A DNA stretch of 64,000 bases from Panonychus citri (taxonomy: Eukaryota > Arthropoda > Arachnida > Trombidiformes > Tetranychidae): contig NW_026515548.1 of the NCBI RefSeq assembly GCF_014898815.1, forward strand, positions 137,001 to 201,000. Direction: 5' to 3'. Below are positions 12,769 to 24,498 of the stretch, in pieces. Every line of letters starts with the position of its first letter. The first letter of the stretch is position 1. The position numbers were made by a program, and so were the translations under genes. The notes beneath the pieces were generated by a model. The model searched no databases. It was not told where the DNA came from and was given only the letters and a program-made list of their open reading frames with translations.

Positions 12769-13785
12769 ATGTTTAAATTATCAACCAATTCTAATCCAAC
12801 TGCACCAACAGTAACAATCAACAACAATAGTTCAAGTAAATTTATAATCAATAATAGTAACGGTGAAAGTGTTAATTGTAACAATCCTGTTATCAAAAGT
12901 GAAAGTGATTGTAATAATAATAGTGATGGTACCAATAGTAACCTCGGGAATGGTACAAACAGTAATAACAACAGTAACTCGACGACACCATTTGAAAATG
13001 AAATAACCAATTTAAGTAATAATTCAGTGTCATCACCACAGAAACACAATTACTCAACCTCATCACCAACTTCATCACCTTCGCCCTCATCGTCGCCCAA
13101 AGCCCAGGCAACTTCATATCGTATCAGTGACATACTCTCACGATCAACAACCAACGGAAGCGTTGGTGGAGTAGGTGTTAATCACCACAGTTTTCATCAT
13201 CTTCATCATCCTTCCTCAATGGCGGCTACTTCAGCGGCTTTGTATTGGAACTCAATGGTTCAAAATCAAGCTCTTTGGAAAGAGAGACTAGTGTGTGCCT
13301 CTATTAATGCAGGAGGAGTAGTAACAGGAGGTGGTGGTGTCGTTGGGTCAAGTGTCATCGGTGTCCCTGGTCGTCCTGGCCATCACAATCAAACAAATCC
13401 TCTAAACCATAACCAACATCATAATCAACATCACCAAAACAACAACCATGCCAATAATAATAACAATAATAATCATCATAATCATCACCATCACCACCAC
13501 CATGGTATACCTGTGGTCAATCAGAATCTAAACAACTTGACCATCGGATTAGTTGAGAAAGATGGTAAACGTAAACATACTCGGCCGACCTTCTCAGGTC
13601 AGCAAATTTATATTCTTGAAAAAACTTTTGAACAGACCAAGTATTTGGCTGGACCAGAACGCGCCAAATTGGCCTATGCTTTAGGTTTGTCTGGTGATCA
13701 AGTTAAAGTTTGGTTTCAAAATCGACGAACCAAGTGGAGGAAAAAACATGCCGCTGACATGACAACAGCCAAGAAAATGGCTTAA
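12769..13785 (+). CDS. NK6-class homeodomain transcription factor, copy A
   Basis: Intronless CDS of 338 aa starting at MFKLSTN. The homeodomain (13567-13746, residues 267-326) is NK6-type: KHTRPTFSGQQ, EQTKYLAGPERAKLAY and recognition helix QVKVWFQNRRTKWRKK, followed by the NK6 hallmark HAADMTTAKK. Upstream is a TN/eh1-like Groucho-binding motif, ISDILSRS (about residues 119-126), and an NK6-type LYWNSMVQNQALWKERL block. Between these lie Ser/Asn-rich segments and an Asn/His homopolymer run near 13440-13505. NK6 proteins (Nkx6.1/6.2, Drosophila HGTX) are nuclear, DNA-binding, mostly repressive regulators of motor neuron identity. Compared with copy B it lacks the LPRFS block, has diverged at LGLSGDQ in helix 2-3, and stops right after the homeodomain tail. 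AATAAA lies at 13832. Confidence 0.93.
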   Translation: MFKLSTNSNPTAPTVTINNNSSSKFIINNSNGESVNCNNPVIKSESDCNNNSDGTNSNLGNGTNSNNNSNSTTPFENEITNLSNNSVSSPQKHNYSTSSPTSSPSPSSSPKAQATSYRISDILSRSTTNGSVGGVGVNHHSFHHLHHPSSMAATSAALYWNSMVQNQALWKERLVCASINAGGVVTGGGGVVGSSVIGVPGRPGHHNQTNPLNHNQHHNQHHQNNNHANNNNNNNHHNHHHHHHHGIPVVNQNLNNLTIGLVEKDGKRKHTRPTFSGQQIYILEKTFEQTKYLAGPERAKLAYALGLSGDQVKVWFQNRRTKWRKKHAADMTTAKKMA

Positions 13786-13831
13786 CCATCATAACTTAAC
13801 AAGATGAACATTGAATCGTTATTAGAATCAC

Positions 13832-13837
13832 AATAAA
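13832..13837 (+). terminator. Polyadenylation signal after NK6 copy A
   Basis: AATAAA 47 bases after the stop codon. Confidence 0.5.
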
Positions 13838-15361
13838 CAAAACACATTATTAACTCATTTAGTACATAAACACGTAGCTATTAGTTAATCCGGAGACAGA
13901 GTAATTAATATAATCTCAACAATATCGACAAAATTTTCATTAAATTGTGTAAAAAATTGAACCCAAATTAATTACTTTGATCTTCAATTAACTGTAACTT
14001 GCAATTGTCCTCAAATAAATCAAGCCTTTTTTGCTAATTGCTTATAATTAACTATTATTTGGTTAATTATTTTAATGTTTTTCTCTATTCCCATGTACCA
14101 TGTCCCTTGTAAGAAAAACAAATCAAAATTAAATTGAAAGAGTTTCAATCACAACACAAGTTCAATTACAATCGACACAATTTTTTCTCATTTTCCTTTC
14201 GATTATTGGTAAAAAAATCGATCAATCTACTTCAACACTCTGATCAAAAGAAATCAATTGACTAACAAATATCTATTAATTGATGACTCTCGATCTAAAT
14301 TGCCTCGAAATGATTTGATTTCGAATGATTCTCCTCTAATCTGGCCTTAAACAATATTTTCTGACTTCGAATCGACTCTTCAAAGTGATTCCCTGATAAT
14401 CCCACGAATCGTAATACCGGTTGAACTTAAACAAATTATCCTTCTAAGTGTTTAACAAAATTTTCCATTATAAGGATATTGTCCAAGCGTAATTTTAGTG
14501 CTAAATGAACAATATCACGATGATTTCGTCAATATATTTAACTGATTTGAAACAACAGATTACGAGTATGAATCGTTGAGTAGTTATCCTTTCCTCTTCC
14601 TGTTTTCCTATTCTTAATTTAATTTAATTGGTTAAGTCCAATTATTATTTAGACTTTCTGGAAACTTAAATTGGTTTGGAAAAGTAATTATAAATTTACC
14701 TGAGAAAATTATCAAATTATTCACTGGCTCTTAAAGCTGCTAATTAAGGGATAATTAAGTTGTTTTTGTTTAACTAAATTAAACAACAATTAGTTTATTA
14801 TTGTCAACAGCAATTTTACTACTCTTTTATTTGATCAGTTATAAAATTCCTTAAATTTGTATAAATTTTGCAACTCACATTAACAATCAATTATTAATAG
14901 ATAGATTAACTTACCTTCAATTGATAAACATAATTTACAATTAAACTTTCATTTTAACCTAAATTGTGATTCTTTTAAATTATCAATAAATATCAACCAT
15001 CTGAATGGATTGATAAAGAAAGAAGCAAAAATGAAGTGTCTAAAGTAAAAAAGACAAAATTTGTGAACTTTAGAAAGACAATTAGAAAATGAACCCAAAG
15101 ACAAATTAGCAAAACAATCAACATTAATTAATCGACTTGGAGGAAAAAAAGTTACAAACAATTATCAAAGCGATTAAAAGCAATCTAAATACAATTTAAT
15201 TATGGAAACGAGTACAAAATTATCAAGTGTTTCTCATTGGTGACAAATAATCATGATAATAATTGGAATAACATGAAATGATAATGAAGATGAAGATAAA
15301 GATGATACTTTATTAGAGAGGATGATCTATAAAGAAATGAAAGAGAGCCAAGAAGGTAAAG

Positions 15362-15404
<43 letters not shown>

Positions 15405-15937
15405 AAGACATACTCCGAAAGAATTGAATCAATATAGTCGAAAAGTATTATTATCATCTTCCAAGCTGAATGCTCTCCATTGTTCAAACTCAATGATGGC
15501 GATATTATCAGTCTAAAATGGTGGAAAAAGACTCCACCCTTGCGTTCAACTTTAACCAACTCTAATTTGTTCCCACCCAGAAGCATTTAAGCTCATCCCA
15601 CCGCCACTTACTTTCGCCATCAACTCATCATCATTATTATGATTATGATTATTATCAACATCCTTCAATACCCAAAGGCAAATTACATGGTAACTCTGGT
15701 GAATCATTTTTATTTGTTAACCTCAACTTGATAAACTTCATCAAAAGTCACATTTTCTTGCGATTTTGATTCACTTTCAGTTTTATCAACTCTAACGCTC
15801 TCTCGTAACAATTAACTTTGATTTTTTTACCGTTAGATTAGTTAGTTCATCGGCATGTTGATCAGTTTCATCTTGTTTGCTATTGATTGTTTTAGTTGAT
15901 TAGCTGTTTGTTTTTCTAATGAATTCTGATTGAAATT
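13838..15937. promoter_or_regulatory. Spacer between the two NK6 genes
   Basis: About 2.1 kb without a coding exon on either strand. It must contain the promoter of copy B and may hold enhancers used by either gene. It includes the GA tract at 15368-15401 and a less AT-rich patch at about 15530-15620 that is a candidate core promoter region. Confidence 0.4.
15368..15401. repeat. (GA)17 microsatellite upstream of NK6 copy B
   Basis: Uninterrupted GA dinucleotides about 540 bases before the start codon of copy B. Confidence 0.95.
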
Positions 15938-17029
15938 ATGTTTCTTTCATCAAATGATAATAACGATAACAGTCATGATAATAATATTATAAGTAATAAC
16001 TTATCACTAGAAGATGGACTGGTCAATCGTTCTGCTTCATCTTTAGTGAAAAGTTATTCATCTTCTTCACCATCTCCATCATCATCATCATCATCATCGT
16101 CGTCTTCCACTTCATCTTCACCCGGAGCTTTTGCAACCCCTCATGGAATCAGTGATATCCTCTCTCGTCCTTCAGCTCTCAATATTTCATCTTCATCTTT
16201 AACGTCGCCAATTGTAACTACAGCGACAACAACTCCACCAACAAACTTTTCCACCCTTTCCTCATCCCTACATCCACATCTCAGTCAACCATCACTCCCT
16301 TCAACTCAGGATCATCCTGCTGCAGCCATGGCTGCATCGGCTGCCTTAAGTTCATCTTTTGCAGGAACTTTACCTCGATTTTCAATAGGAACCACTGGTG
16401 ATGTTTATTTTCCAACTAATGGTGGACTCCATAAGTTTGCGAATTCGCTTTATTGGAACTCGATGGTTCAGAGTCAAGCTCTTTGGAAGGATAAATTGGT
16501 TGGAACTGTAGTTGCAAGTGAAGGTTTAAATGTTCTTGAAGGACGAGGTGATGAAGAAATGAAATGTGAAGGTAATGTAGAAAAGTGCAAAGGCAGAGGG
16601 AGAGGGAGAGGTAATGGTGTCAATGCTGGGAACGATGGAGAAAGTGAGAGAAATGCAAATATCTCTGGAGGAAGTTTATCGATTCCTCATCAACCACATC
16701 ATCTCCATCATCACCACAGTGTCCATGGGATTGTTCCCAATGGTCTTGCAAGTGCTTTAACAGGACTACTTGATAAAGAGAGCAAAAAGAAACACACTCG
16801 ACCAACATTCTCCGGTCAACAGATTTACATACTTGAGAAAACTTTCGAACAAACAAAATACTTAGCTGGACCTGAGCGAGCGAAATTAGCCTACGCATTG
16901 GGAATGTCCGAAAGTCAGGTCAAAGTTTGGTTTCAAAACCGACGAACGAAATGGAGAAAAAAACACGCAGCCGATCTCGCCACCGCCAAGAAAAGACACA
17001 CTTCCGAAGTCGATTCAATATGTTCATGA
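15938..17029 (+). CDS. HGTX: NK6-class homeodomain transcription factor, copy B
   Basis: Intronless CDS of 363 aa. It keeps more of the NK6 plan than copy A: the eh1-like motif ATPHGISDILSRP (residues 66-78), an alanine-rich stretch (MAASAALSSSF), LPRFS, a VYFP motif, then LYWNSMVQSQALWKDKL, and the homeodomain at 16784-16963 (residues 283-342) with LAYALGMSESQVKVWFQ and the HAADLATAKK tail. The homeodomain differs from copy A at 4 of 60 positions (R2K plus three changes at the helix 2-3 turn), while many synonymous sites differ, pointing to an old duplication under purifying selection. Serine runs occur at residues 41-61. Role: nuclear repressor in neural patterning by family knowledge. It is the likelier functional equivalent of Drosophila HGTX; the symbol is by family, since orthology of the two copies cannot be split. 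Confidence 0.93.
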   Translation: MFLSSNDNNDNSHDNNIISNNLSLEDGLVNRSASSLVKSYSSSSPSPSSSSSSSSSSTSSSPGAFATPHGISDILSRPSALNISSSSLTSPIVTTATTTPPTNFSTLSSSLHPHLSQPSLPSTQDHPAAAMAASAALSSSFAGTLPRFSIGTTGDVYFPTNGGLHKFANSLYWNSMVQSQALWKDKLVGTVVASEGLNVLEGRGDEEMKCEGNVEKCKGRGRGRGNGVNAGNDGESERNANISGGSLSIPHQPHHLHHHHSVHGIVPNGLASALTGLLDKESKKKHTRPTFSGQQIYILEKTFEQTKYLAGPERAKLAYALGMSESQVKVWFQNRRTKWRKKHAADLATAKKRHTSEVDSICS

Positions 17030-17341
17030 AATTGTCTTCATTTAATCTTCACCATTTTCCTTTCTCATCAAAATGTTCAATAATCATCATCATGTAATAA
17101 TTGATTTCATCTCCATCTTCATGTTCACTTGAGCTTATTTTCTCATCTTCTGATTAGATGATCAAATCACTGATTCAATTGTATGTATCATCAACGATCA
17201 CATTTCGTTGATATTTTGTTGCTCTACAATCAAAATATAATAATAATCGTCAATACGATAAACGATGCAATCTGTAAATCTATTAATCGTTTAAAATGAT
17301 GAAATTAAACAGAAAACCTCATATCCTTATTATTGAAAAGA

Positions 17342-17347
17342 AATAAA
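17342..17347 (+). terminator. Probable polyadenylation signal after NK6 copy B
   Basis: AATAAA about 310 bases after the stop codon. Confidence 0.35.
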
Positions 17348-20300
17348 TTCTCTATAATAATTTGAATTATTAATAACAATCAAACCTCAAACTACTGATT
17401 TACAGGTGAGTATCGAGAACAAGTTAATCACAATCAATAATGTTCAATGATTTACAAGCCAATCAATCATTTGAGGATATAAATTGTTATAATCAACAGG
17501 AAAGGAAATAGTGATTATTATTATTATGATAAATATCCTCACTTGGGATGAAATAAAATCAAGTAAATAACGATAATGATTAAAGTTTATAACCATTGAT
17601 CTTAATCAAAAGCGAGTTGATTACCACAATTTATTGGATAATCATAAATGTTAAGGTTTACTTTTTATCCCTTTACTTTGGTTTATCATTGTTCTGGTCA
17701 AGAGAAATCATTTATCACCGAGTTCAGGTCAATAGGAGATGATGAAAAAGAAGATGAGGAAGATAAAAAGGAAGGTAGAAGATTAGAAACATGAAGATGA
17801 GGATGAAAAAGGAGGAGTTTGATCATATAGAAAGAGAAAATCTAATAAATCAGTTATCTTGTTCATATTAATGGAATCACAACTTTCATATTATCTGTTT
17901 TAGTTTTATTCCTGTTGATTGTTAACTTAATCATGATCAAGAGACAATTGATCACAATGACGGTGACATTGATTATGTTTATCTATTATTTCCTTAATTC
18001 GTATGATCAATGATTTGAAAATCTTAATTAAACTCGATTCAATGGAAAACAATGTTCCTTTGTTTTCAATTATTATCCTTAAATACAATGTATCTAATAT
18101 ATTAATTGTTATTCATTCAACAATGATACAAAGTAAACTGGTTGTATCATCAGCTTAAATCAATCCAGTTGATTAACGTTGATATTGATCATCTATTTAT
18201 GATATCAAATAATTTCCATCATTTATTAAATGTACTAAATAATTATAATGATGAAGATCAATTCAAGACATTCATGAGTTTTATTGATTAACCAAATCAA
18301 CCAAGGAAATTTCTATTCCGATTGTTGATTAATCTAGATAATTAATGAGTCTAAAGCTTTTCAGACTGATCAATATTGAATGTGAGCATCATTCATATGG
18401 GTAAATAAATGGCACTGTTTCTATTGCTTCGACTGAAAAATGCGATGCACTTAATTTACATATTGAAGGTCAAAGGCTTAGGATCATTGGTGACATAGCG
18501 TTCTAAACCTGAATCGATGAATTCATCATTTCCAAATTCGATTTACCTGTTATATTGTTGTCCATGATATCATCTCGAAATTATCAGAGGAAATCCATTG
18601 CGTTCAAAATCTTGATAGATTGCTTTGATAGAAGTCGTCGAATATGAATTCATTTTCATTTCATTATGATTCTATAGTTTATTGAATGATTACACACAAT
18701 GATATGTCTTCAATGACTATAAGCGTTCTCAGAATTTATTGAAAATTTTCTTAGGAATTATTATTCGTATAGAGACCACACCTGAGAATATCTGTACAAT
18801 TATGGGTACGATGGGCGAATTCACTTGTCCTCAATCGATATCCAAATGACCTTGAGAAGCTTGGAATTTGCTTTATTGCTTGTTAGTTTTTGTAATATCA
18901 GAGAAAATTTTTGTCAATTGATTAAGTTTAAATTAGATTAGAATTGATTAGCAGATAAAATAATTGAGCCTCAAAGCAAAAACTATTGTCATCATTGATT
19001 AACAGTTAGTGAAAGTTAAATGTATCACCCAAATACAAAGTAGTAAAGTCAATGTGTTGATTTGGATGTAAAAAGTAGATTGAAAATAAAAGGCAAATGG
19101 TTTATAATGTTAAGAGGATAAAGATGATGACAATAGGAAGATGGAGAGGAGGAAGATGAGGATGGAGAGAAAAGTAAGAGAAAAATGTTAAAACCAAGAT
19201 TAAAGGTACAAAATGAGTTTGAATTGATCGGTTTTAATGGGGATCATGATGATGATGATGAGAAGGATAATCCTCTTAACACAAACAGTGTTTCGAGTCA
19301 ATTGATTGACAAGCAATTGAATGAAGTTAAAAAGTTATTCGAAAGCCAATTGAATGGATAACTGTTAATCTAATAGATTATTAAAATATCATTGAACAGA
19401 AAATGTAAAAGTCTCTTGTTCATTGATGAGTATCACTGAATGAGAAGCAGATGCAAAGTGGGAGTCACCAGGAAGATGATTTAGATTGGATAACCAATTA
19501 ATTGATTGACAGTTAAATCAGAATGATTACAGTTTAAATCGATTCTTTTCACTCTCTCTCTCTCATCGGGTATTAATTGTTTCATGATTAATGAACAGTT
19601 TCCATAGTTTGATACTTGTTACTTTCATCTGGATGAATTTCTGAATCTGTTGATGATAAATAATGCAAACAATTGATTATAATGATTATGATTATAATCC
19701 TATTTTGATTAGATTGGTTAACAGAAAAATAAATTAGACTTTATCATTATCCTCACTTAATCACAGGAATTAAGGTCAGACTAGATTGAGTGTAAAGTGT
19801 TTTCAGTTTCATGGTTATAATGCTTGACAAAAAAAGAATCTGTCAACTTAATCAGATCCATTTTTTACTTTTTATCATCATCATGATCAAAATTTCAACA
19901 TTGAGATTAACGTTAATCCCTAGATCGAGATTAAGATTGTGATTGTATCATTTTGCTGGAATTGTAAATGTTTTTTTACACTCACAATGATATTAGTTTA
20001 TCCTTGGAATTGATAAAACTTTTTCTCTCATTATTATGTCACTTGATTCAATCGAAATTGTAATTTGATCAAGTTTAAAACAGCAATTAAATCCTTAATT
20101 CTTATTATCTGCTCATTAATTGCTAATGAAATTTGCATAATTAATTGATTACTATTATAATAATTCTTTACTCAATTAATCATTTATAGTTTTTGATGTA
20201 AATTTACATACATTTGATTTTGTTCATTTGTAAGTTAATAATGTAATGATAATAATAGATTACCGAGAATGACCATCAATTTATTTGCTCAATTGGTCAA

Positions 20301-20665
20301 TTTTTAAATCACTTGGATGACCTTAGATTAACTTTGCTTACAAATCATTTTGCTGACCATTCATTTAGTATAACAACAAATTGTAACAATCTAAATGCTT
20401 CCTTTTTCTCCTCTTCAACTTTTCCTCTCTCTTTGTTTCCTCTTCGCTCGATGTTCAAACCATGTCACTATTACGAACCTGATTCACTTGATTAGACTTA
20501 ATTTGTTTCATTAAAATTATTTTCGCTCCCTTTCTCCTTCTCCATGTAACCATGATAAAAAGTTCATCTCACCTCTATCAACATCATCTACACATCATCA
20601 TCATCTTAATCTTCCTCATCATCACCAATGGGTCAATTGATTTAATGTCAAATTCTGAATCTTGG

Positions 20666-20667
<2 letters not shown>

Positions 20668-20703
<36 letters not shown>
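20668..20703. repeat. (CT)18 microsatellite
   Basis: Uninterrupted CT dinucleotides in the gene desert. Confidence 0.95.
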
Positions 20704-20708
<5 letters not shown>

Positions 20709-23700
20709 CATATCTGAAATCTGAAGCTAATACATCCAATGATTCAGATATGGGAGTGTGATGGTCAAAAAAACTATGATTCAACAACTAAGACCTTTGA
20801 CTTTCACTTTTACGCCTTATTGGATTGTTACTTATAACTGAATGGCCGATGCTCTTTGATTATGATTTTTTGTTACCATCCAACTATTATTTTCAATGCT
20901 TGACCATTAGAACTGTTGGACAATTTTTTTCTTTCAGTTTCTTGATTCTGATTCTGATTATTATTATTATTGATATAATATCATTGGTACAAGTTGATCG
21001 CTTGTTTTCAAGTTTGTTGAACAATAATTTCTTGATACCTTGTTGGAATCAAAATCATATAATGTATACAGAAAGGAAACTGATTATAACAGCAAACAGT
21101 AATAACAATAATCCGAGCTCGAAATGTAAACAAATCAATCATTCAAACTTGAGTTTTATTGTATTACAATTATTAAATTGTCAATTACATTTGCTTTAAT
21201 ATGGATTAATCATAAAAAAATTGTTTCATCAAATGATAAGGTAATAAAGCAATATCTTTTGATTGCTGTAATTTAATCAAGAGAAAGAGGAAAAGGTAAA
21301 ATTAACTAATATTAATTAATTATCTAACAGGATAATCAGTTAATCAACTAATTTGGGATTAATTATCTTTCATAATTTTAAATTGTGAGCAACTTTAATT
21401 TATGATGAAAATTGGAAGACAAAAAAGTTGTGAATTTTTTAGCAATTCATTCAATCCTGTGGTCGTTTATTATGAATTTTTCCATGTTTTTCATGAGAAT
21501 GAGAAGGATTTTCGTTAAGTGAAGATGAAATGATGATAATGGTGATAATGATGATTATCTAAGGATCTTTTTAATGATGATGATATGAACGAGCATCATT
21601 ATTATTATTTTCATCTTGATCTTCTTTTTTGCTAATATGATCAAGACCATCATCTATAAATCATTCGATTCATCTTCATCTTTATCTCCTTTCCTTTTTT
21701 TCGCACTTTCCTCCATTGTAACCACCTTTTTTTCATCATCCTCCTCTTCATCTTCATCTTTATTTTCATCACCATTTCTCTGCCCTCTTCCTATGAAGTT
21801 GATAGACTGGGTTGTGAAAGATGTTACAAGATCTTCAACAACAAGAGATTGAGAAAAAACAGAAAGATAGAAACTGAAGGCGGAGGAAAAAGATGGAGAT
21901 AAAGATGAGGATGAAGAGTAGGAGGGAATGGAAAATTGTTAGAATGTGAAAAAAGGACATTGAGATAAATGAGGATGATGAAGATCAAATTGATCTCCGT
22001 CATTAAGGTTGCGCATTTGTATCGATGTCTCGAGAGATAAATACAAATATAAACATGATTTTCCTTCCTCTTTCTGAAATTCATATTATTTACGAACCAA
22101 ATTGATTTCTGATTATTATTAACCCAAAATTAATCAATAACAATCAGGATTCCAATGAGTTGACCATCACAATAACAAAGTCAAAAGTTTAAGTTATTTT
22201 TTAACTAATTGGTTTACTAATTAGACTGCAATTGATTTTAACACTTTGATAATGTGATTGACTTTATGATGATCATCATTTTACATGGATGGTTATTGTC
22301 AAGTTGTCACCGATGAAACAATTTAAATTGTTGTTAACTGTTAATCTTTTATGCTTTGACACCTATGGGTTGTTCAAAGAGGTATCATCACCAACACTGT
22401 TTACAATTGTTAACAACAATTCAAGCAAAATCACCAACACTATCATCTTCATCCTCATCACTGTCTTCATCATTTTTATCATCTTTCAAAACGGAAGACA
22501 AAAAAAAGGAACAAAAGATGATGAAGATAAAGTTACAATTTTCCACTTTGCTATTGAAATTGTTTCTTCTATCATCTTCCTCCTACTTCATCCTCATCAT
22601 CTTGTTTCTTTCAATAGGATGAGCAGCAAATGATACAGATGAACCCAATAAAGACTATCATCATAAATATCGGTCCTATCATCACAATCATCATTCATGA
22701 TGAATTATTTCCGCTGGTAATTTGTTTCCCTAAACAGAAACAAATGAAACCCAATGTAAAACCAATGAACATTTAAAAAAGTTCACAATAAACATGATAA
22801 TATTGGAACAATTAATTTAACAGCTTCTTCCAATTCGCAATCACATTTCAATTACATACTCAATCCTTTGCACATTTCAATTAACTTAATTGACCATTGA
22901 CCAGTAGTAATATAATCAAAACTATTACCATTACTTTCAATGATAATGACAATAAATGGTCAACTAAATGATCATTATTGTAAATTTAATGTCTGTTAAA
23001 TGATTGGGACTTTTGCTTCGTTATGTCCAGTTAATAATAGGATATTGCTGGACATCGTGATTCTCACGATTAACTAACTTCATTGATGTTATTGTCATTA
23101 ATATTATTAGCATATTAGCACTTTGATAATAATGGCACAGTTAATTGATCAAAGTGATGGACAATATTATTTAATAATAATAAGTTAAATTGTTGCTTCG
23201 ATTGTCAAAAGTAAATTCAATTGAAAGTGTTCATTGGAGCGGGCACTCAATAGCACAAGAGAAAATCAGAAATCTCGAAGAGGAAAAAAAGAGAAAGAAA
23301 AGAGCAAAATCGAGCTTAGAAAAAAAGTTCTAACAAAAACTGAGAGACAAACAATTTGAATATAATACAATTTTATCAACCATTTAATCCTCTAAATTGT
23401 GCCTTCAATTATCAGCTATTAACAATAAATTAATAACAATTACGATTGTGAAGTTGGAAGTAATAACAATTAAAGATTCAGAATGAAAGGCGAATAGAGA
23501 GAAAAGTTTCTTTTCTTTCGATTGAGAAGAAAAAAAGTTCGAACCTAATGAAACAAATGAAGCTGATGATTGTTATTATTCGTTGATATTATTATCACAA
23601 TCGCTAAATAGTTCATATTAAAGGTGTAAAGTAATAATATGATTAGTTTGACAAAAGGATTCGAAGACATTAGCTCGTCAATATCAATAATCGACAAAGA

Positions 23701-24406
23701 TTAGCGACACTTTAACGTTGACCATTTAACTTTAAACTATTTCTCCTTCCTTTTCTTACCTTTTTAAATATTGCAAGTTGTTGTTTCCTTATTATCATCA
23801 ATATAAGAGTATCAACAGAAGCGCTATTATCAGCACGTCAGCTCGTTCAAATGACAAAACGTCTTGTTAAAAGGTAGCATTGAAAATTGAGCCAAATGAA
23901 AAGCCTTTGAAAGGCCATTTATAAATAGTAAGAGAACCATTTAACTGTCCTTTTTGTATTTTTGTATATGTCCTTCATCACCATCGCATGTCTATTATGA
24001 TGATTAGGATGATTATTATTACCATTTCAAAGTGATGGGACACATTATGTGTGTATTATAATGATAATAAAAATGCTTTGACTTGATAACTTTTTGTGGT
24101 CTTTGGATAGAAAAGGAAAAGTCGCTTTTCCTCTACCTTTCCACTTACGAAAACTCTTGAACTGTTCAAAGATTATGTCGCCAACTAGTAACAGTGCTAA
24201 TAAAATTTTCGACTATTTTTGATTATGTTAAACTTATTAATACAATTTTCAAAATAATTTGCTCTTTTGGTGATGACAATTGAATAAAGCCAAGTAGAGA
24301 AAAGGTAAAGGACCAAGTCAATTGTTAACTCGAACCTCTAATCGTATGTTGATAGATTATCATCGAACAATAAATTAATATGATGTGAATCGAATGAAAC
24401 TTGAAT

Positions 24407-24455
24407 AGAGAGAGAGAGAGTTTTTTCCGTGATGATCTGATTTTTTTCTTGTTCT

Positions 24456-24495
<40 letters not shown>
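24407..24495. repeat. Inverted GA / CT tract pair
   Basis: A 14-base GA run (24407-24420) is followed after 39 bases by a 36-base CT run (24460-24495). The two are complementary, so the transcript or single strand could fold into a hairpin; the tract could also form triplex or bind GAGA-type factors. Confidence 0.9.

Positions 24496-24498
<3 letters not shown>

Noticed and set aside
12720..13117. Leu/Tyr-rich minus-strand frames opposite NK6 copy A
   Set aside because: Antisense of the Asn/Ser-rich N-terminal coding region of the homeobox gene.
20825..21199. 124-codon plus-strand frame with an Ile-rich hydrophobic run
   Set aside because: The Ile run comes from ATT repeats, no ATG starts it clearly, and no splice signals or family features were found.
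22289..22633. 114-codon plus-strand frame
   Set aside because: Built from ATC/TCA-rich low-complexity DNA with a second overlapping frame of the same kind; no support as a gene.
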